A DNA stretch of 34,913 bases from Gracilibacter sp. Its GTDB lineage: Bacteria; Bacillota; Desulfitobacteriia; Desulfitobacteriales; Syntrophobotulaceae. The stretch spans positions 1-34,913 of the forward strand of contig JAGXFZ010000122.1 in NCBI GenBank assembly GCA_024637055.1, in the 5' to 3' direction. The notes below the pieces were generated by a model, which was not told where the DNA came from, searched no databases, and was given only the letters and a program-made list of their open reading frames with translations. Positions 14,650-22,483 of this stretch are shown piece after piece. A program made the position numbers and the translations under genes. Positions within the stretch are counted from its first letter, which is position 1, and the number at the start of each line of letters is the position of its first letter.

Positions 14650-15396
14650 ATGAGCGAGGAAATACGTGAACGTTTACAAAAAGTTATGGCCCGTAAAGGT
14701 ATTGCTTCACGGCGGCAGGCAGAGCAACTTATTAGCCAAGGGTTGGTAAAGGTGAATGGTGTGACTGTTAGCGAACAGGGTTATAAAGTCAGCGCTAAAG
14801 ATATTATTGAAGTAATGGGCAATATGATACAGGATGAGGAGATGTTGGTTTACCTTCTTCTTAATAAACCTGTTAATATAATTACCAGTGTTACAGATCC
14901 CCAAAAAAGAAAAACAGTGATAGACATAATTAAACAAGATATTGATATGAGGGTATACCCAGTTGGCAGATTAGACTTTGACAGCTCAGGTTTACTTATC
15001 CTCACCAACGATGGTGGATTGACTTATCGTCTAACCCATCCTAGCTATGGTGTAGAGAAGACTTATAGGGTTTGGATTGAAGGGGACATCTCAGGCGAAT
15101 CTTTGAATACTCTTAGTGAAGGCGTTTATCTTAAGGATGGACTAACCGCTCCGGCAAGTATTAAAATAGTTGAAAAGGGTAAAAAAGGAAAAGAACTAAC
15201 GTGTGTAGAAATTACTATACATGAAGGAAAGAATAGACAAGTAAGAAGGATGTTCGCAAAGGTTGGACATCCTGTAGTTGATCTCCAGAGGGTTGCTTTT
15301 GGCCCGTTAAAGCTTGACGATACGTTACGTCTTGGGGAGTATCGTCATTTACTAGAATCTGAAGTAATTGCTTTAAAAGAAGAAGTTGGATTTTAG
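14650..15396 (+). CDS. rluB: 23S rRNA pseudouridine synthase RluB family
   Basis: A 248-residue RsuA/RluB-family enzyme. Residues 6-50 form an S4 RNA-binding domain ('RLQKVMARKGIASRRQAEQLI'). The catalytic domain has the invariant Asp109 in 'GRLDFDSSGLLILTNDG', and later 'EGKNRQVRRMFAKVGHPV' (about 194-211). It isomerises a uridine in 23S rRNA (in E. coli RluB, position 2605). Assignment to RluB rather than RsuA comes from length and the spmAB context typical of Firmicutes. Confidence 0.92.
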   Translation: MSEEIRERLQKVMARKGIASRRQAEQLISQGLVKVNGVTVSEQGYKVSAKDIIEVMGNMIQDEEMLVYLLLNKPVNIITSVTDPQKRKTVIDIIKQDIDMRVYPVGRLDFDSSGLLILTNDGGLTYRLTHPSYGVEKTYRVWIEGDISGESLNTLSEGVYLKDGLTAPASIKIVEKGKKGKELTCVEITIHEGKNRQVRRMFAKVGHPVVDLQRVAFGPLKLDDTLRLGEYRHLLESEVIALKEEVGF

Positions 15397-15420
15397 ACTA
15401 CGTATTTTGGGGAGAAAAAA

Positions 15421-15870
15421 ATGAAGATTAAGATTAATGATGAGATCGTGATGGAGAAACTGCGCTTAAGGATAAGACTTGATTTTAGAGCTGAAGAGAG
15501 AAGTGGGCGATTTCTATTCGGAGGCAAAACCAATCTAGCTATGGCAGAAAGTGTTCGTGAACAACAGATAAACTTACTTAAGAATGTTCCGTTACAGGGC
15601 ATTAATTTGCAGGACTTTGATAGTACGATGGAAGTCTATGTAATGACGGAAGAAACGAACAGACGAAGTCGTGATGTTGCTTATGCACCTTTGATACTAA
15701 CCCTAAAAGCAGATAATATCGAAGATGTAGTTCCCTTTCTGCTTAGACCGGAATTCAGAAAGATAGAAATCCTAGGACCGGAAAATATTAACATGACTAA
15801 GCAAGAAATGGAGAGATTGCTGTTCTCTATATACAAGCTTTTCCGTGCTAGAATTGAGAGTTGGAACTAG
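15421..15870 (+). CDS. Hypothetical protein, unknown family
   Basis: I do not recognise this 149-residue protein. It has no signal peptide or membrane segment, is rich in Arg, Glu and Leu, and appears to mix alpha and beta structure. The middle ('QDFDSTMEVYVMTEETNRR') is acidic and the C-terminus ('KQEMERLLFSIYKLFRARIESW') is an amphipathic helix. It begins with ATG behind GGGGAGAAAA, 24 bases after rluB, so it is probably co-transcribed with rluB. Codon use resembles the neighbours, so it is a real gene and not recently acquired. Confidence 0.7.
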   Translation: MKIKINDEIVMEKLRLRIRLDFRAEERSGRFLFGGKTNLAMAESVREQQINLLKNVPLQGINLQDFDSTMEVYVMTEETNRRSRDVAYAPLILTLKADNIEDVVPFLLRPEFRKIEILGPENINMTKQEMERLLFSIYKLFRARIESWN

Positions 15871-15927
15871 AGAAAGTTCTAATAACGTTCAATTAAGTAA
15901 ACAATAGAAAATGGCTGGTGAAGATAT

Positions 15928-16632
15928 ATGAAACTAAAACCTGTAAAAACACGGAGAATTTATGAAGAAATAGTTGAACAGATACGACTATTGGTATCTG
16001 AAGGACATCTTAAAGCAGGAGACAGACTACCATCGGAGAGAGATCTCGCTGAGAGGTTACAGGTTAGTAGAGCTTCTGTGAGAGAAGCCTTAAGTGCCTT
16101 AGAAATGATGGGACTTCTGGAAACTCGCAGTGGTGAAGGTACATATATAAAACAGGTAAATATTGATTCTGTAGTAGCTCCTCTGGCCTGGGTACTCTCT
16201 ATGGAGAAGGATATGGTACTTGAATTACTAGAGGTACGCAAGATTCTGGAAACCCAAGCGGTAGTATTAGCCGCAGAGAGGGCAGAACCTGAAGAAATCA
16301 TGGATATGAGAGAAGCATTAGAAGAAATGAAGAAGGACCTTCAAGCAGGAAGGCTAGGCGATTCTTCCGACCATAGTTTTCACTATGCCATTGCTAGAGG
16401 AACACGGAATAAAATACTAATAAGACTCATGAATGCTATTTCAGATACCATGTATCAGACACTCAGAGCTAGCAGGATTAAATTGTATGAGAGTGAGGGC
16501 GTACCGGAACGCTTGTATAAAGAACACGAGGATATTTTTGAAGCTATTGAATCCAAAACACCAAATGAAGCCTGTAGGTTCATGCTAAAACATCTCGAGG
16601 GCGTTGAAAAAGAGTATTTAAAAAATCTTTAA
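15928..16632 (+). CDS. FadR/GntR-family regulator, first copy (lactate-permease linked)
   Basis: A 234-residue GntR regulator of the FadR subfamily. Residues 5-73 form the winged-helix domain ('LPSERDLAERLQVSRASVREALSALEMMGLLE'). The FCD ligand domain follows, with 'EVRKILETQAVVLAAERA' and metal-binding-type histidines in 'HSFHYAIARGTRN' and 'EHEDIFEAI'. Members beside lldP sense lactate or pyruvate in known systems (LldR, LutR), which I infer here. It is paired with the permease at 17189, and a related regulator precedes a second permease. It ends with its own terminator, so it is not in one operon with lldP. Confidence 0.88.
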   Translation: MKLKPVKTRRIYEEIVEQIRLLVSEGHLKAGDRLPSERDLAERLQVSRASVREALSALEMMGLLETRSGEGTYIKQVNIDSVVAPLAWVLSMEKDMVLELLEVRKILETQAVVLAAERAEPEEIMDMREALEEMKKDLQAGRLGDSSDHSFHYAIARGTRNKILIRLMNAISDTMYQTLRASRIKLYESEGVPERLYKEHEDIFEAIESKTPNEACRFMLKHLEGVEKEYLKNL

Positions 16633-16649
16633 TTATATCAGGTGCTACG

Positions 16650-16681
16650 AACCATCAAAAAACTTATTTTGATGGTTTTTT
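16650..16681 (+). terminator. Terminator after the first FadR-family gene
   Basis: AACCATCAAAA (16650-16660) pairs perfectly with TTTTGATGGTT (16667-16677), followed by a T-run. Confidence 0.88.
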
Positions 16682-16912
16682 CGAATATTTGATTAGAATT
16701 AATTGAATATTTATATACATTTCAATCGACATAAATCACTAAAAAAGTATAGTTAATATGAATTTTATTTAACGTTATATTTAATTAGTATAATGAATTA
16801 AATAAGAAAAAAGCTTGAGAAATCACAGTTGTGTTAATTATATCCATTTATATAATTTTTATAAGCCTAAATATTGTTAAAAACTATGTAAATTATTGTT
16901 AAAAAAACACAC

Positions 16913-16942
16913 AAATTATGGAAAATATATTTTCCATAATTT
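16913..16942. repeat. Perfect 30-bp palindrome
   Basis: Each half is 15 bases, the left half being AAATTATGGAAAATA, and the right half is its exact complement with no spacer. It ends 11 bases before the -35 box of the first lactate-permease promoter, a position fit for an activator or repressor site. Confidence 0.8.
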
Positions 16943-16953
16943 ACTAAAAGTTC

Positions 16954-16982
16954 TTGAATAATTCATAATTTTCCATTAATAT
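16954..16982 (+). promoter_or_regulatory. Candidate promoter of the first lactate permease
   Basis: TTGAAT (16954-16959) and TAATAT (16977-16982) are 17 bases apart. A CTGGT half-site begins eight bases after the -10 box. Confidence 0.5.
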
Positions 16983-17076
16983 TAACTTGCTGGTTTATTG
17001 GTACTATTCTGATTATTGTAAGAATAGTGTTTTGTAAGACCAGTAACGAATATTATGGGAGGTGGTTGTAAAAGAG

Positions 17077-17136
17077 TTGATACTTTTTAAAGGGGGGATG
17101 TATCAGTCTTTTTTAGTTTTTTTTAGGGATTCATAG
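17077..17136 (+). CDS. Putative leader peptide upstream of the first lactate permease
   Basis: A TTG-started frame of 19 codons (start-Ile-Leu-Phe-Lys-Gly-Gly-Met-Tyr-Gln...) behind GGGAGGTGG. The second permease leader has a parallel frame ending in Lys-Gly-Gly-Met at the same G-rich block. Translation is not shown. The spacing of 11-12 bases from the ribosome-binding site is long. Confidence 0.25.
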   Translation: MILFKGGMYQSFLVFFRDS

Positions 17137-17188
17137 TACGGACTTGTTAATTTATTACATTCAGTAATTATATTAAGGAGGAACATAC

Positions 17189-19033
17189 ATGAGTATAGGA
17201 ATGCAAGGATTTTTGGCGTTACTGCCGATTATCGTAGTTGCTATTTTCTTAGTAGGTTTAAGGTGGCCAGCTAGTAAGGCCATGCCATTATCTTATATCA
17301 CGGTTGTTATAGTTGCTTACTTCGTCTGGGGATTATCACCAGCTCAGATCGCTGGCGGATCATTTAATGGTATTATAGTTGCCATTAGTCTTCTCTATAT
17401 TATCTTTGGATCCATTCTTGTTTTATATACCGTTATGGAGAGTGGTGCACTTCACCAAATTAAAACAAGTTTGACAGGTATTACTGGAGACAGACGTGTT
17501 CAGGTAATCATCGTTGCTTGGTTATTCGGTTCTTTCATCGAGGGAGCATCAGGCTTCGGTACTCCTGCAGCAGTTGCGGCTCCATTATTGTTGGGTCTTG
17601 GATTCCCAGCATTTGCTGCGGTTCTTGCAGGTATGATTATCCAGAGTACTCCTGTATCCTTCGGAGCAGTTGGTACTCCTCTGCGTGTTGGTGTCGGTAC
17701 CGGTCTTGGACAGGGAAATGACACCGTTGTAAATGATTTCGCTGCAGCCATAGGTATTCCTATTGTGGATGGAGCAGGTAATCTTGATGCTATTGCTTAT
17801 TATGATCAATTTGTAGCAGTATTTGCTCAAAAAACCGCATTGTTGCACTTTGTTGGTGGAGCATTGATTCCTCTTATCCTAATTGCCTTCATGACCCGTC
17901 TCTTTGGTAAGAATAAGTCTTACTCCGAAGGTTTGGCTATGTGGCCATTTGCTCTGTTTGCAGCTTTTGCTATGACAATTCCTTATATGATAGTCAATAG
18001 TATTTCCTATGAACTTACCTCTATGCTCGGAGGTCTTTCGGGTCTAGTTATCGTTATTATTGCAGCTAAGAACGGTTTCCTTATGCCTAAAGAAGAATGG
18101 GACTTCATGGATAAGAAAGACTGGGATCCATCTTGGACCGGTACTCTGGAAGTCAAGTATGTCGAAAAGCCAGGCGGCATGAGCACTTTTATGGCTTGGA
18201 TTCCTTACATGGGTGTAGCTGGTCTTATCCTGTTCACACGCCTTATACCACCTGTTAAAGCATGGCTTGGTGGTATAGCGATAACCTTCCCCACAATAGG
18301 AGGAATCACTCCTAAGTTTGGATTTGCTTATTCCCCTGGAAGTATCTTTATCGTTGTCTCCCTGCTTACTTTCTTTGTCCATGGCATGAAGACAGATGCT
18401 TATGCCAAGGCTTGGAAAACAGCGGGCAGAACTATCGTAACTGCTAGTACCGCTCTTATCTTCACCGTACCTATGGTTCAGGTATTCATCAACTCTGGTG
18501 GCGGTTCAGCTGGTTACATGAAAATGCCTTACGCTTTAGCAGAAGCTACTTTTGCTCTGGCAGGTGGACTATGGCCGATATTTGCTCCAATCATTGGTGG
18601 ATTGGGAGCATTCGTTGCCGGTTCCAATACAGTTAGTAACATGACATTCTCTCTGTTCCAATTTAAGACAGCTCAAATTATCGTTGAAAATAATGCAGCA
18701 TTAGCTCCAATGACAAACATATGGCCGGTATGGGTCGTTGCTCTTCAAGCTATCGGTGGTGCTGCCGGTAACGTTATCTGTATCCACAACGTTGTTGCAG
18801 CTTCCGCAGTGGTTGGTTTCGTAGGTAGAGAAGGGGATGTAATCCGCAAAACCTTCGTGGTCTTCCTGTATTATGCGCTCATTCCTGGATCTTTCGGTTA
18901 TGCTTACCTCTACTGGCAGTCTCAAGGTGCATTTAACTTAGGTACCATAATTCTTGTACTCTTCTACGCCGCAGTTATCTATATCTTAGCTACTAATAAA
19001 GCTAGGCTTAAGAAATTAAACGGCGAATTGTAA
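17189..19033 (+). CDS. lldP: L-lactate permease, first copy
   Basis: A 614-residue, multi-spanning protein of the LctP/LldP family (about 12-14 membrane segments). Family motifs include '[26 protein letters not shown]' (about 113-138), '[13 protein letters not shown]' and '[14 protein letters not shown]' near residue 480. It imports lactate with a proton. At 614 residues it is longer than the usual 540-560. It is roughly nine-tenths identical by eye to the second copy at 20497. The regulator of FadR type lies just upstream, and a strong terminator follows, so it is a single-gene transcript with a long leader. Confidence 0.95.
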   Translation: MSIGMQGFLALLPIIVVAIFLVGLRWPASKAMPLSYITVVIVAYFVWGLSPAQIAGGSFNGIIVAISLLYIIFGSILVLYTVMESGALHQIKTSLTGITGDRRVQVIIVAWLFGSFIEGASGFGTPAAVAAPLLLGLGFPAFAAVLAGMIIQSTPVSFGAVGTPLRVGVGTGLGQGNDTVVNDFAAAIGIPIVDGAGNLDAIAYYDQFVAVFAQKTALLHFVGGALIPLILIAFMTRLFGKNKSYSEGLAMWPFALFAAFAMTIPYMIVNSISYELTSMLGGLSGLVIVIIAAKNGFLMPKEEWDFMDKKDWDPSWTGTLEVKYVEKPGGMSTFMAWIPYMGVAGLILFTRLIPPVKAWLGGIAITFPTIGGITPKFGFAYSPGSIFIVVSLLTFFVHGMKTDAYAKAWKTAGRTIVTASTALIFTVPMVQVFINSGGGSAGYMKMPYALAEATFALAGGLWPIFAPIIGGLGAFVAGSNTVSNMTFSLFQFKTAQIIVENNAALAPMTNIWPVWVVALQAIGGAAGNVICIHNVVAASAVVGFVGREGDVIRKTFVVFLYYALIPGSFGYAYLYWQSQGAFNLGTIILVLFYAAVIYILATNKARLKKLNGEL

Positions 19034-19067
19034 GATAACAATTCAAGAAGAACTAAAAGTCAATCAT

Positions 19068-19095
19068 AAGGGAAAGAGCGTATGCTCTTTCCCTT
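19068..19095 (+). terminator. Terminator after the first lactate permease
   Basis: AAGGGAAAGAGC (19068-19079) pairs perfectly with GCTCTTTCCCTT (19084-19095) around a GTAT loop. The T-rich tail contains three CCCTTT units (19091-19108), apparently a slippage expansion; the homologous terminator after the second permease lacks the extra units. Confidence 0.88.
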
Positions 19096-19146
19096 TCCCT
19101 TTCCCTTTCTTTATTGTAATAAAAAATGTTTTAAACAAATATGTTT

Positions 19147-19166
19147 TATAATAGTGGTCTGTAAGG
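19147..19166 (+). promoter_or_regulatory. -10 box and FadR-like half-site before the second regulator
   Basis: TATAAT (19147-19152) is followed after two bases by TGGTCT (19155-19160), close to the TGGTC half-sites of FadR/PdhR-family operators. No good -35 box was found. The site would suit autoregulation. Confidence 0.4.
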
Positions 19167-19217
19167 TATGATATGGCTAAGAGGTCTAGTAATACATATA
19201 AATCGGAGGTTCTCCTT

Positions 19218-19931
19218 GTGCATGTCGAGCTTAAACCTATAAAAACAAAAAAGATCTATGAAGAAATAGTTGATCAGATTAGACAACTATTAATAGATGG
19301 GCATATAAAGCCTGGTGATAAACTTCCATCAGAGCGTGAACTTATAGAGAGTTTCAAAGTAAGCAGATCATCTATCCGAGAAGCACTCAGCGCCTTGGAG
19401 ATGATGGGGATTCTAGAAGTGCGCACGGGAGAAGGGACTTTTATTAGACATATTCGACCGGAGTCCATGATGACATCTCTGGCTTGGTCGCTTTATCTTG
19501 ATAAAGGATCAATCTTGGAGATGCTTGAAGTCAGGAAAATGATCGAGGTTCAGGCTGTAGGTTATGCGGCTAAGCGGGCAACAGAAAAGGAAGTAAATCA
19601 GCTAAACGAAACATTAGATAAAATGAAAAACAACATTGAAAATATGGGGTCAATTAGTGAGAAGGCCGATATGATGTTTCACTATACGATTGCTGTTGCC
19701 ACCCAAAATAAAATAACCATTCGCTTAATGGATACAATTTCCGACAATCTTCAACACCTAATCCACGCTACCAGACCTAAGCTTTATGAGGGGAAATATA
19801 CACCGGAATTATTATATAATGAGCATGAAAAAATATATAAAGCAATTAGAAATAGAGATAGCGAGGAAGCGAGAAAACAAATGCTTGAACATCTTAATGG
19901 TGTAGAAAACGAGATTCTAAAGAATATATAG
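19218..19931 (+). CDS. FadR/GntR-family regulator, second copy
   Basis: A 237-residue paralogue of the regulator at 15928, about half identical by eye. It has the winged helix 'LPSERELIESFKVSRSSIREALSALEMMGILE' and an FCD domain with His residues in 'MMFHYTIAVATQN' and 'NEHEKIYKAI'. I choose GTG 19218, eight bases behind GGAGG (19205-19209), because it begins exactly where the paralogue begins. A longer frame from ATG 19173 would add 15 residues without homology or a good ribosome-binding site. It probably responds to lactate or a related acid and controls the permease at 20497. Ligand specificity is inferred from context. Confidence 0.86.
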   Translation: MHVELKPIKTKKIYEEIVDQIRQLLIDGHIKPGDKLPSERELIESFKVSRSSIREALSALEMMGILEVRTGEGTFIRHIRPESMMTSLAWSLYLDKGSILEMLEVRKMIEVQAVGYAAKRATEKEVNQLNETLDKMKNNIENMGSISEKADMMFHYTIAVATQNKITIRLMDTISDNLQHLIHATRPKLYEGKYTPELLYNEHEKIYKAIRNRDSEEARKQMLEHLNGVENEILKNI

Positions 19932-19944
19932 ATGTAGACTGCAT

Positions 19945-19990
19945 AAAATGTCGTTAAAAAAATAAAAATTGTTTTTTTTAACGACATTTT
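19945..19990 (+). terminator. Terminator after the second FadR-family gene
   Basis: An 18-bp perfect stem (19945-19962 with 19973-19990) whose arms begin AAAATGTCGTT and end AACGACATTTT. It contains the A- and T-runs within the stem and could work in both directions. Confidence 0.85.
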
Positions 19991-20227
19991 AGTGAAAAAA
20001 AGTATTTTTAAAGGATCTATTGAAAATAAAAAAACATTGATAAGTTATGTTATCCCTACAAACAAAGCAGGAAAAGCCTGTTCTTTTTTTTGTTGGGTAA
20101 TATAATAAGATGGTTATATATATTTTGCTAAATGAAACATATATAAATAAATGCTAATATTTGTCGAAAATAACTGAAACATATCAAATATCTGATAGGT
20201 TATTAAGTTTATCAAATATTTAGACTA

Positions 20228-20255
20228 TTGTAATTTTAATATGCAATCGTATAAA
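20228..20255 (+). promoter_or_regulatory. Candidate promoter of the second lactate permease
   Basis: TTGTAA (20228-20233) and TATAAA (20250-20255) are 16 bases apart. CTGGT follows 11 bases after the -10 box, mirroring the first permease promoter. Confidence 0.5.
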
Positions 20256-20380
20256 ATATAAAACAACTGGTTAAGTTATATTATCTTTATTTAATATAAC
20301 ATCCAGCGTTTATTCATAATAGGGGGTGGTTAGTTATTGCGATGTTAAAAAAGGGGGGGATGTAGTAAGTTCTCTTGGGT

Positions 20381-20448
20381 AATTTAGTGATAACAAAATG
20401 CACTTCATTATTAGAATTAATTATATCCTAATATCCTATCACTAAATT
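20381..20448 (+). promoter_or_regulatory. Large hairpin in the second permease leader
   Basis: AATTTAGTGATA (20381-20392) pairs perfectly over 12 bases with TATCACTAAATT (20437-20448). The 44-base interior contains a second inverted pair, TATTAG (20409-20414) and CTAATA (20428-20433). No equivalent stands in the first permease leader. Confidence 0.55.
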
Positions 20449-20496
20449 AATATCTATTTTATGGAATTATTTTAATTATTTTAAGGAGGAACATAC

Positions 20497-22341
20497 ATGA
20501 GTATAGGAATGCAAGGATTTTTGGCTTTACTGCCGATTATCGTAGTTGCTATTTTCTTAGTAGGTTTAAGATGGCCAGCCAGTAAAGCTATGCCATTATC
20601 TTATATCACAGTTGTTATAGTCGCTTATTTCGTCTGGGGATTATCACCAGCTCAGATCGCTGGAGGATCTTTCAACGGAATTATAGTTGCTGTTGGTCTT
20701 CTCTATATCATCTTTGGATCAATTCTCCTTCTATATACCATTATGGAGAGTGGTGGTCTTCACCAGATTAGAGAAAGTTTAACTGGTATCACTGGAGACA
20801 GACGTGTCCAGGTTATCATCGTTGCTTGGTTATTTGGTTCTTTCATTGAAGGAGCTTCAGGCTTCGGTACTCCTGCGGCAGTTGCTGCTCCATTATTATT
20901 GGGTCTTGGATTCCCAGCATTCGCTGCGGTTATCTCCACTATGATCATTCAGAGTACACCTGTTTCCTTCGGAGCAATTGGTACTCCGCTGCGCGTAGGT
21001 GTTGGTACCGGTCTTGGTGCAGGAACAGATACTTCTGTCAATGAGTTCGCAGCATCTATCGGTATTCCTATTGTGGATGGTGCCGGTGCTCTTGATTCTG
21101 CTGCTTACTATGATAGTTTTGTTGCAGTATTTGCTCAAAAGACTGCATTGATTCATTTCGTCGGTGGATTATTGATTCCGCTTATTCTTGTCGCTTTCCT
21201 TACTCGTTTATTTGGAAAGAACAAATCATATTCTGAAGGTCTAGCTATATGGCCTTTCGCTTTATTCGCATCCGTTGCTATGACAATTCCTTACCTGATA
21301 GTAAATAGTATTTCGTATGAGCTTACTTCTATGCTCGGAGGTCTCTCAGGTCTGATTATAGTTGTAATCGCAGCTAAGAATGGTTTCCTTATGCCTAAAG
21401 AAGAATGGGACTTCTTGGATAAAAAAGATTGGGATCCATCTTGGAATGGTTCCATCGATATCCATTATGTCGAAAAGCCAGGTGGCATGAGCACTTTAAT
21501 GGCTTGGACTCCTTATCTGGGAGTTGCTGGTCTTATTCTCTTTACTCGTCTGATTGAGCCTATTAAAGCATGGCTTAATACCATCGTAATAACATTCCCA
21601 ACTATCGGAGGAATCACTCCTAAGTTTGGGTTTGCTTATTCCCCTGGAACTATCTTTATTGTTGTTTCCTTGCTTACCTTCTTTGTCCATGGTATGAAGA
21701 CAGATGCGTATGCCAAAGCTTGGAAGACAGCTGGTAGAACTATCGTAACTGCTAGTACCGCTCTTATCTTCACTGTACCTATGGTTCAGGTGTTTATCAA
21801 CTCCGGTGGCGGTTCAGCTGGTTACTTGAAAATGCCTTACGCTTTAGCTGAAGCTACTTTCGCTCTAACTGGTGGACTATGGCCGTTATTTGCTCCAATC
21901 ATTGGTGGATTGGGAGCATTCGTTGCCGGTTCCAATACAGTTAGTAACATGACATTCGCTCTCTTCCAATTCAAGACAGCTCAAATCATTGTTGAAAACA
22001 ATTCTGCCTTAGCTCCAATGGCAAGCATATGGCCGGTATGGATTGTTGCACTGCAAGCTATCGGTGGTGCTGCTGGTAACGTTATTTGTATCCACAACGT
22101 TGTTGCAGCTTCCGCAGTGGTTGGTTTCGTCGGTAGAGAAGGCGATGTCATTCGCAGAACCTTCATGGTCTTCCTGTACTATGCACTCGTTCCTGGAGCT
22201 TTCGGTTATGCTTACCTCTACTGGCAGTCTCAAGGAGCATTCAATTTAGGAACCATACTTCTTGTTCTCTTCTACGCCGCAGTTATCTATATCATAGCTA
22301 CTAATAAAGCTAGGCTTAAAAAATTAAACGGCGAATTATAA
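20497..22341 (+). CDS. lldP: L-lactate permease, second copy
   Basis: A 614-residue LctP/LldP-family permease, the same length as the copy at 17189, with no gaps and roughly nine-tenths identity by eye. Differences cluster in a few places, such as the region after 'GIIVA' (residue 64 on), around '[11 protein letters not shown]' (about 140-150), and the loop near 180-205. The core motifs for substrate passage are kept. Many third-codon positions differ, so the duplication is not very recent at the DNA level, while the protein stays conserved. It most likely imports lactate, under its own promoter and a distinct leader. Confidence 0.95.
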   Translation: MSIGMQGFLALLPIIVVAIFLVGLRWPASKAMPLSYITVVIVAYFVWGLSPAQIAGGSFNGIIVAVGLLYIIFGSILLLYTIMESGGLHQIRESLTGITGDRRVQVIIVAWLFGSFIEGASGFGTPAAVAAPLLLGLGFPAFAAVISTMIIQSTPVSFGAIGTPLRVGVGTGLGAGTDTSVNEFAASIGIPIVDGAGALDSAAYYDSFVAVFAQKTALIHFVGGLLIPLILVAFLTRLFGKNKSYSEGLAIWPFALFASVAMTIPYLIVNSISYELTSMLGGLSGLIIVVIAAKNGFLMPKEEWDFLDKKDWDPSWNGSIDIHYVEKPGGMSTLMAWTPYLGVAGLILFTRLIEPIKAWLNTIVITFPTIGGITPKFGFAYSPGTIFIVVSLLTFFVHGMKTDAYAKAWKTAGRTIVTASTALIFTVPMVQVFINSGGGSAGYLKMPYALAEATFALTGGLWPLFAPIIGGLGAFVAGSNTVSNMTFALFQFKTAQIIVENNSALAPMASIWPVWIVALQAIGGAAGNVICIHNVVAASAVVGFVGREGDVIRRTFMVFLYYALVPGAFGYAYLYWQSQGAFNLGTILLVLFYAAVIYIIATNKARLKKLNGEL

Positions 22342-22375
22342 GATAACAATTCAAGAAGAACTAAAGAGTCAATTA

Positions 22376-22406
22376 GAAAGGGAAAGAGCGACGCTCTTTC
22401 CCTTTC
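22376..22406 (+). terminator. Terminator after the second lactate permease
   Basis: GAAAGGGAAAGAGC (22376-22389) pairs perfectly over 14 bases with GCTCTTTCCCTTTC (22393-22406), with a GAC loop. It is clearly related to the terminator after the first permease. Confidence 0.85.
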
Positions 22407-22483
22407 CTAATTAATTACTCTTATTTGATCAGTAACTATGGTAAAATGATATAGAATCTAATTCAAACCTTGGAGTTGAAAAT

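Larger units (their letters stand above)
16682..17188 (+). promoter_or_regulatory. Long regulatory leader of the first lactate permease
   Basis: No protein gene of normal size. It contains a perfect 30-bp palindrome (16913-16942), a promoter TTGAAT-17-TAATAT (16954-16982), a CTGGT...ACCAG inverted pair (16990-16994 and 17039-17043) enclosing ACTATTCT/AGAATAGT (17003-17010 and 17021-17028), and a G-rich block with a tiny reading frame (17057-17136). The mRNA leader would be about 200 bases long. The ribosome-binding site is AAGGAGGAAC. Confidence 0.6.
19991..20496 (+). promoter_or_regulatory. Long regulatory leader of the second lactate permease
   Basis: No normal gene. It holds two direct repeats TATCAAATAT (20182-20191 and 20210-20219), a promoter TTGTAA-16-TATAAA (20228-20255), a CTGGTTAA half-site (20267-20274), a GTTATATTA/TAATATAAC hairpin (20275-20283 and 20292-20300), a G-rich block with a seven-codon frame (20321-20365), and a 12-bp inverted repeat with long loop (20381-20448). 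The ribosome-binding site AAGGAGGAAC is the same as in the first copy. Confidence 0.6.

Noticed and set aside
14950-14959. GGGTATACCC, a second CsoR-like palindrome
   Set aside because: It falls inside the rluB coding region, at the Arg-Val-Tyr-Pro codons, far from any promoter.
19173-19217. Upstream extension of the second FadR-family gene to ATG 19173
   Set aside because: The extra 15 residues do not match the paralogue, and GTG 19218 has a correctly spaced GGAGG.
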